A stretch of 10,811 bases of DNA. It comes from Gonium pectorale (Eukaryota > Chlorophyta > Chlorophyceae > Chlamydomonadales > Volvocaceae). Shown piece after piece: positions 7,601 through 10,811 of this stretch (its first letter is position 1; each line of letters begins with the position of its first letter). The position numbers and the translations under genes are program-made. The notes beneath the pieces were generated by a model that saw nothing but the letters and a program-made list of their open reading frames with translations, did not search any database and was not told the DNA's origin. The stretch is taken from contig LSYV01000155.1 in the NCBI GenBank assembly GCA_001584585.1, forward strand, positions 24,307 through 35,117, in the 5' to 3' direction.

Positions 7601-8085
7601 CACCGCGACCTCCCAACTCACCTCCTCCCAACTCACCTCCTCCCAGCCCGCCGCCTCCCAGCCCGCCGCCTCCCAGCCCGCCGCCTCGTACCGTGGTTTC
7701 GCCCAGCCCGCCTCCCAGCCCGCCCCCTCCGGACACGCCGCCTCCCCCTCCTCCACCTCCCGACGCAATCCCAACCAGCCCTAGCCCGCCACCCCCTCCG
7801 CCAGGAGCCCTTACGCCGCCCCCGCCCGCACCGCGTGCCCCCCGGTCCCCCGTCCTGCGCCCCCCGCCCCGCCCGCCCCGACCCCCGCTTCCGCCGCGCC
7901 CCCCGAGGCCTCCCTCCCCGCCGCCCCGGCCCCCCAAGCCGCCCTCGCCGCCGCGCCCGCCGCCCAAACCACCCTTGGCGCCGCCCCGGCCACCCAAGCA
8001 GGCCGCGGCCAAGGAACCGCCTCTCCGCGCGCCATCCTCGCCGGACCAGCCGCCGGGGGCTCCGCCCGCTCCGGATGACTCTTGA
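4625..8085 (+). CDS. Secreted hydroxyproline-rich glycoprotein with a P/Homo B domain (five exons, 432 aa)
   Basis: Exons inferred by eye: 4625-4724, 5099-5230, 5404-5494, 6801-7156, 7466-8085. Donors are GTATCG, GTGCGA, GTACGT and GTGAGT; all introns end in CAG; phases are 1, 1, 2, 1; the total is 1299 nt. Seen in the product: a signal peptide (basic CRRC, then LVLVVLVLLEL at 16-26; cleavage probably after Gly32); a rod of PPPPR repeats (36-73); a P/Homo B domain (about 81-224) with VVAIPDGPQG, LDLTHTYAGELDIDLIAPDG and SPEGAWTLRIEDCSKYDFGVLYGWSVTV; and a Pro-rich tail (228-432) rich in SPPP, RPP and KPP. Asn103-Leu-Thr is a possible N-glycosylation site; Cys81, Cys109 and Cys208 lie in the domain. 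Known: P domains usually follow subtilisin/kexin-type catalytic domains, and such Pro repeats are hydroxylated and glycosylated in volvocine walls. No protease domain is encoded here. Inferred role: wall or matrix protein. Exon 2 and intron 3 limits are the least certain. Confidence 0.78.
5102..5215 (+). repeat. 15-bp repeats encoding PPPPR in exon 2
   Basis: Reiterated Pro codons broken by CGG give at least five near-perfect 15-bp units encoding four Pro and one Arg, at the amino end of the P-domain protein. The positively charged, evenly spaced rod resembles hydroxyproline-rich shafts of volvocine wall proteins. The exon that carries it is phase 1 on both sides, so it can be skipped or duplicated without changing frame. 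Confidence 0.8.
5495..6800 (+). other. Intron 3 of the P-domain gene, 1306 nt
   Basis: Begins GTACGT and ends CCCCGCAG after an unusually long pyrimidine-rich tract (about 6690-6800, mostly C with A). It joins ACA-GG to C-TGC in phase 2 and so reunites the two halves of the P domain. It is several times longer than the other introns of the gene (374, 173 and 309 nt) and contains a triplicated hairpin element (6452-6547) and GGCAGGCG-type simple repeats near 5810. No conserved extra exon was recognised inside, but a small alternative exon cannot be excluded. Confidence 0.65.
6452..6547. repeat. Three copies of a small inverted-repeat element in intron 3
   Basis: GTCCTTGGCAAGGC occurs at 6458-6471, 6488-6501 and 6529-6542. 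CCTTG-G-CAAGG is palindromic around a single base, and the first two copies are also flanked by GGAAA on the left and TTTCC on the right, so each could form a two-tier hairpin; the third is slightly degraded on the right (TTTCTGG). Spacing is 30 and 41 bp. Confidence 0.8.
7180..7209 (+). other. G-rich run just inside intron 4 (G-quadruplex potential)
   Basis: Six GGG runs within 30 nt (7180, 7184, 7191, 7195, 7203, 7207), separated by loops of 1 to 5 nt, begin 23 nt downstream of the GTGAGT donor. This fits the pattern of an intramolecular G-quadruplex on the transcript strand, which can influence splicing. Structure is inferred from pattern only. Confidence 0.5.
7280..7311 (+). other. Perfect 9-bp stem-loop in intron 4
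   Basis: GTACGGCAC (7280-7288) and GTGCCGTAC (7303-7311) are perfect inverted repeats around a 14-nt loop. The right arm also overlaps the palindrome CCGTACGG (7306-7313). It lies in the middle of the 309-nt intron 4. Confidence 0.75.
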
Positions 8086-8750
8086 TCCTCGGGCCGCCAT
8101 TGTGCCGTACGTGTGCATGTGCGGCCGGGTTGGTGTATGTGTGTATGTCGTACTCGTGAGGGGGGGCACATGTGGGTGCGCATGTGGGTGGGTGGCTCAC
8201 AAGCGTCAGGCTGTGATGCCGGCGGTGCCCGGCGGAGCCTCCGCGCCGCCGCCTGCGCCGCCGCTGCATGCCGCCGTCAGCGCCGCAACCAAGACGCTGC
8301 ATGCCGCCGTCAGCGCCGGAACCAAGACGCAGCTGCCGCCGTCAGCGCCGCCTGCGCCGCCGCTGCATGCCGCCGTCAGCGCCGCGCAATCAAGACGCAG
8401 CTGCCGCCGTCAGCGCCGGAACCAAGACGCAGGCGCCGCCGTCAGCGCCGCCTGCGCCGCCGCTGCATGCCGCCATCAGCGCCGGAACCAAGACGCAGCT
8501 GCCGCCGTCAGCGCCGCAACCAAGACGCAGGCGCCGCTGTCAGCGCCGCGCAATCAAGACGCAGGCGCCGCCGCAATGCGGCGGAGGCGGCCGGGGAGAA
8601 TGGGCGAACGAGCGGGCTGCACGCATAGCGGCGCACGGATGTTGATGCTTCTCAAGTTCGCGTTTTGGATTTTGTCGTGCATGTGCTTTAGATGATTGCT
8701 GCAGTGCGGCGCGCGGCGGAGCGCAAATAAAGGAGAGGCACACTTTGGCG
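8086..8750 (+). other. Probable 3' untranslated region of the P-domain gene
   Basis: Follows the TGA at 8083-8085 with no splice or coding continuation. It contains GT-rich text (8105-8190), a minisatellite (8243-8575) and a T-rich stretch (8636-8700). The usual green-algal poly(A) signal TGTAA is absent here; the first plus-strand TGTAA is at 10377. An AATAAA at 8726-8731 is the only visible candidate signal, and it is weak because this hexamer is not the normal signal in this group. The 3' end is therefore open. Confidence 0.4.
8243..8575. repeat. 32-34-bp minisatellite, nine copies of at least three unit types
   Basis: The core GTCAGCGCC (once ATCAGCGCC) recurs at 8276, 8309, 8341, 8375, 8409, 8441, 8475, 8507 and 8539, with steps of 32, 33 or 34 bp. 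Units differ in the middle: one carries GCCTGCGCCGCCGCTGCATG, another GGAACCAAGACGCAG or GCAACCAAGACGCAG, and a third GCGCAATCAAGACGCAG. The types are interleaved, as expected from repeated unequal exchange of multi-unit blocks. All three plus frames stay open over it, but it lies after the stop of the gene. Confidence 0.85.
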
Positions 8751-9759
<1,009 letters not shown>

Positions 9760-9970
9760 GGATGGGCAGCACACCGTACATGCGCTGGGACCTGGGCGGG
9801 AGGCACGAGGATACGTGGCACGTGGCGCGCCATGCTTTGGGAACGAACGCGCGCACGCGCCCCGAGCTGCGCTCCCGACAGCGTCCGCTACGGCGATCGT
9901 GTGGTGTACCGGGGAACTGCTGGTGGTTGCGTCGCATGCGCTGCCTTGGGTATGAATGTTTGTCCGTAGA

Positions 9971-9987
9971 GGGGGGGGACTCCCCCC
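9971..9987 (+). other. G-run/C-run hairpin
   Basis: Eight G (9971-9978), a three-base ACT loop, then six C (9982-9987) form a perfect 6-bp GC stem. It is followed by TTC rather than a U-run, so it is not a bacterial-type terminator. No function inferred. Confidence 0.6.
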
Positions 9988-10602
9988 TTCATTGCGGCTT
10001 TCGGTGTTCAATGGCGCTCAGGCAGACGTGCAGCAGCGTGCGGTGCGGCCCCAGAGGGCTGCCGCAGCATGTCGTAGGGCCCCCGCCCACCGACCCAGCA
10101 ACACAGGAGAACAGAAGGCAGGCGCCTGCGCCTTCGCCACAGCAGCGTTCGCTCCACGCGGTTGTCAAATGCACGACCAAGTGATCCTCAACCCTCGGAT
10201 AGATAGGGCCGGCCGGGGTAAACGTGGCGGTGGTGTGGGCAATAAAGACGGCTTACATGCACAGCCCTGCTTCACAGGCGGTGCCACTACTCAAGTATCG
10301 TAGGTCCCATTCCCTGGCACGGATCCCACTTTCGGGCGTACGGGTATGGCGTACTACTGGCCGTTGGCCGTGGGGTTGTAACCAACGCCCACCTATCAGC
10401 GCCTAGAGATCACCCCTACCTATACTCCAAGTAAGCAGCCATAGTGGACGCCGACAAGCGTGAAGAGTCTAGGTTGCAAGTTCCCCCTAAGTCCGAACCA
10501 GCATTACGAGCTTGCCCTGCTTACCTGCCATGCATAGAGCATGTCACAGAGCATGATGTCACAATATTACGTTGAGTACAGAGGCAGCCGCGCAAGACTC
10601 AC

Positions 10603-10716
10603 GTACCGAGCAGTTACTTGACGACGATGGCTTCGCGTCGATATGGCCCAGGGTCTGTAGGAGCGAAAGTTGCTCTGGTCATTCTTCTCCAGCTCGGATG
10701 GCGGGTGCAGGGTGAG
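10603..10716 (-). CDS. Weak candidate internal exon of an unrecognised minus-strand gene
   Basis: On the minus strand a pyrimidine-containing TTACAG (acceptor, ending at 10717) precedes 114 nt of open frame that includes HPPSELEKNDQSNFRSYRPW and ends before GTGAGT (donor, starting at 10602). The composition (Glu, Lys, Asn, Asp, Phe, Tyr) is unlike the Ala/Gly/Pro/Arg text of noncoding frames nearby. No family is recognised and no partner exon was found inside the window, so this rests on composition and two splice-like sites only. Confidence 0.2.
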
Positions 10717-10811
10717 CTGTAACGGCAGGCATGGCGCGCGGGGGTGCCGCGGTCGGTGGATGTTCACGCACTTGCCCCCGGGGGGGGGGGCGGGGGGTCG
10801 GGGTAGGGGGT

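Noticed and set aside
7569..8183. Gly-rich minus-strand frame opposite the Pro-rich tail
   Set aside because: Complement of Pro codons gives Gly automatically; the plus strand has the coherent signal peptide, P domain and splice phases.
8726..8731. AATAAA as polyadenylation signal of the glycoprotein gene
   Set aside because: Not firmly accepted because green algae of this group mainly use TGTAA; kept only as a note in the 3' UTR entry.
9971..9987. Rho-independent terminator
   Set aside because: The hairpin lacks a T-run and the window is nuclear eukaryotic sequence.

Overview
The window looks like nuclear DNA from a green alga of the Chlamydomonadales/Volvocales type (Chlamydomonas, Gonium, Volvox and relatives). 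The reasons are high GC content, short introns with GTGAG/GTGCG-like donors and pyrimidine-rich CAG acceptors, proteins padded with Ala/Pro/Gly/Gln low-complexity stretches, long trinucleotide repeats, and a secreted hydroxyproline-rich (extensin/pherophorin-like) protein. No bacterial operon logic, CRISPR array, rRNA gene or tRNA gene was seen. Species is not determinable from sequence alone.

Layout. (1) Positions 1-778, minus strand: the 5' part of an Erv1/ALR-type FAD-linked sulfhydryl oxidase gene, two exons visible, rest beyond the left edge. (2) Positions 805-1044, minus strand: a 79-codon unrecognised ORF ending only 26 nt before the Erv1 start, so the two may share one bicistronic mRNA. 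(3) Positions 1045-2276: no recognisable gene; a four-copy 30-bp tandem repeat. (4) Positions 2277-3737, minus strand: an intronless class I SAM-dependent methyltransferase-like gene whose conserved blocks are separated by three large low-complexity inserts, one with an 18-Gln run. (5) Positions 3738-4624: divergent promoter region and, at its right end, a chain of three small upstream ORFs. (6) Positions 4625-8085, plus strand: a five-exon gene, assembled here from splice sites and matching phases, for a predicted 432-residue secreted protein: signal peptide, Pro-Pro-Pro-Pro-Arg rod, one P/Homo B domain, long Pro-rich tail. (7) Positions 8086-8750: its probable 3' UTR, with a nine-copy 32-34-bp minisatellite. 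(8) Positions 8750-10811: no confident gene; clustered CGTAC palindromes, a perfect 187-bp (CGT)n tract, a short G/C hairpin and one weak minus-strand exon candidate.

The genes appear functionally unrelated: oxidative protein folding or import, an uncharacterised methyltransferase, and a wall/extracellular-matrix protein. The methyltransferase and matrix-protein genes are divergently transcribed and share an 887-bp spacer. Most interesting are the P domain without any protease, the overlapping uORF relay in front of that gene, and the possible Erv1 bicistron. All exon models are inferred by eye and need RNA evidence.
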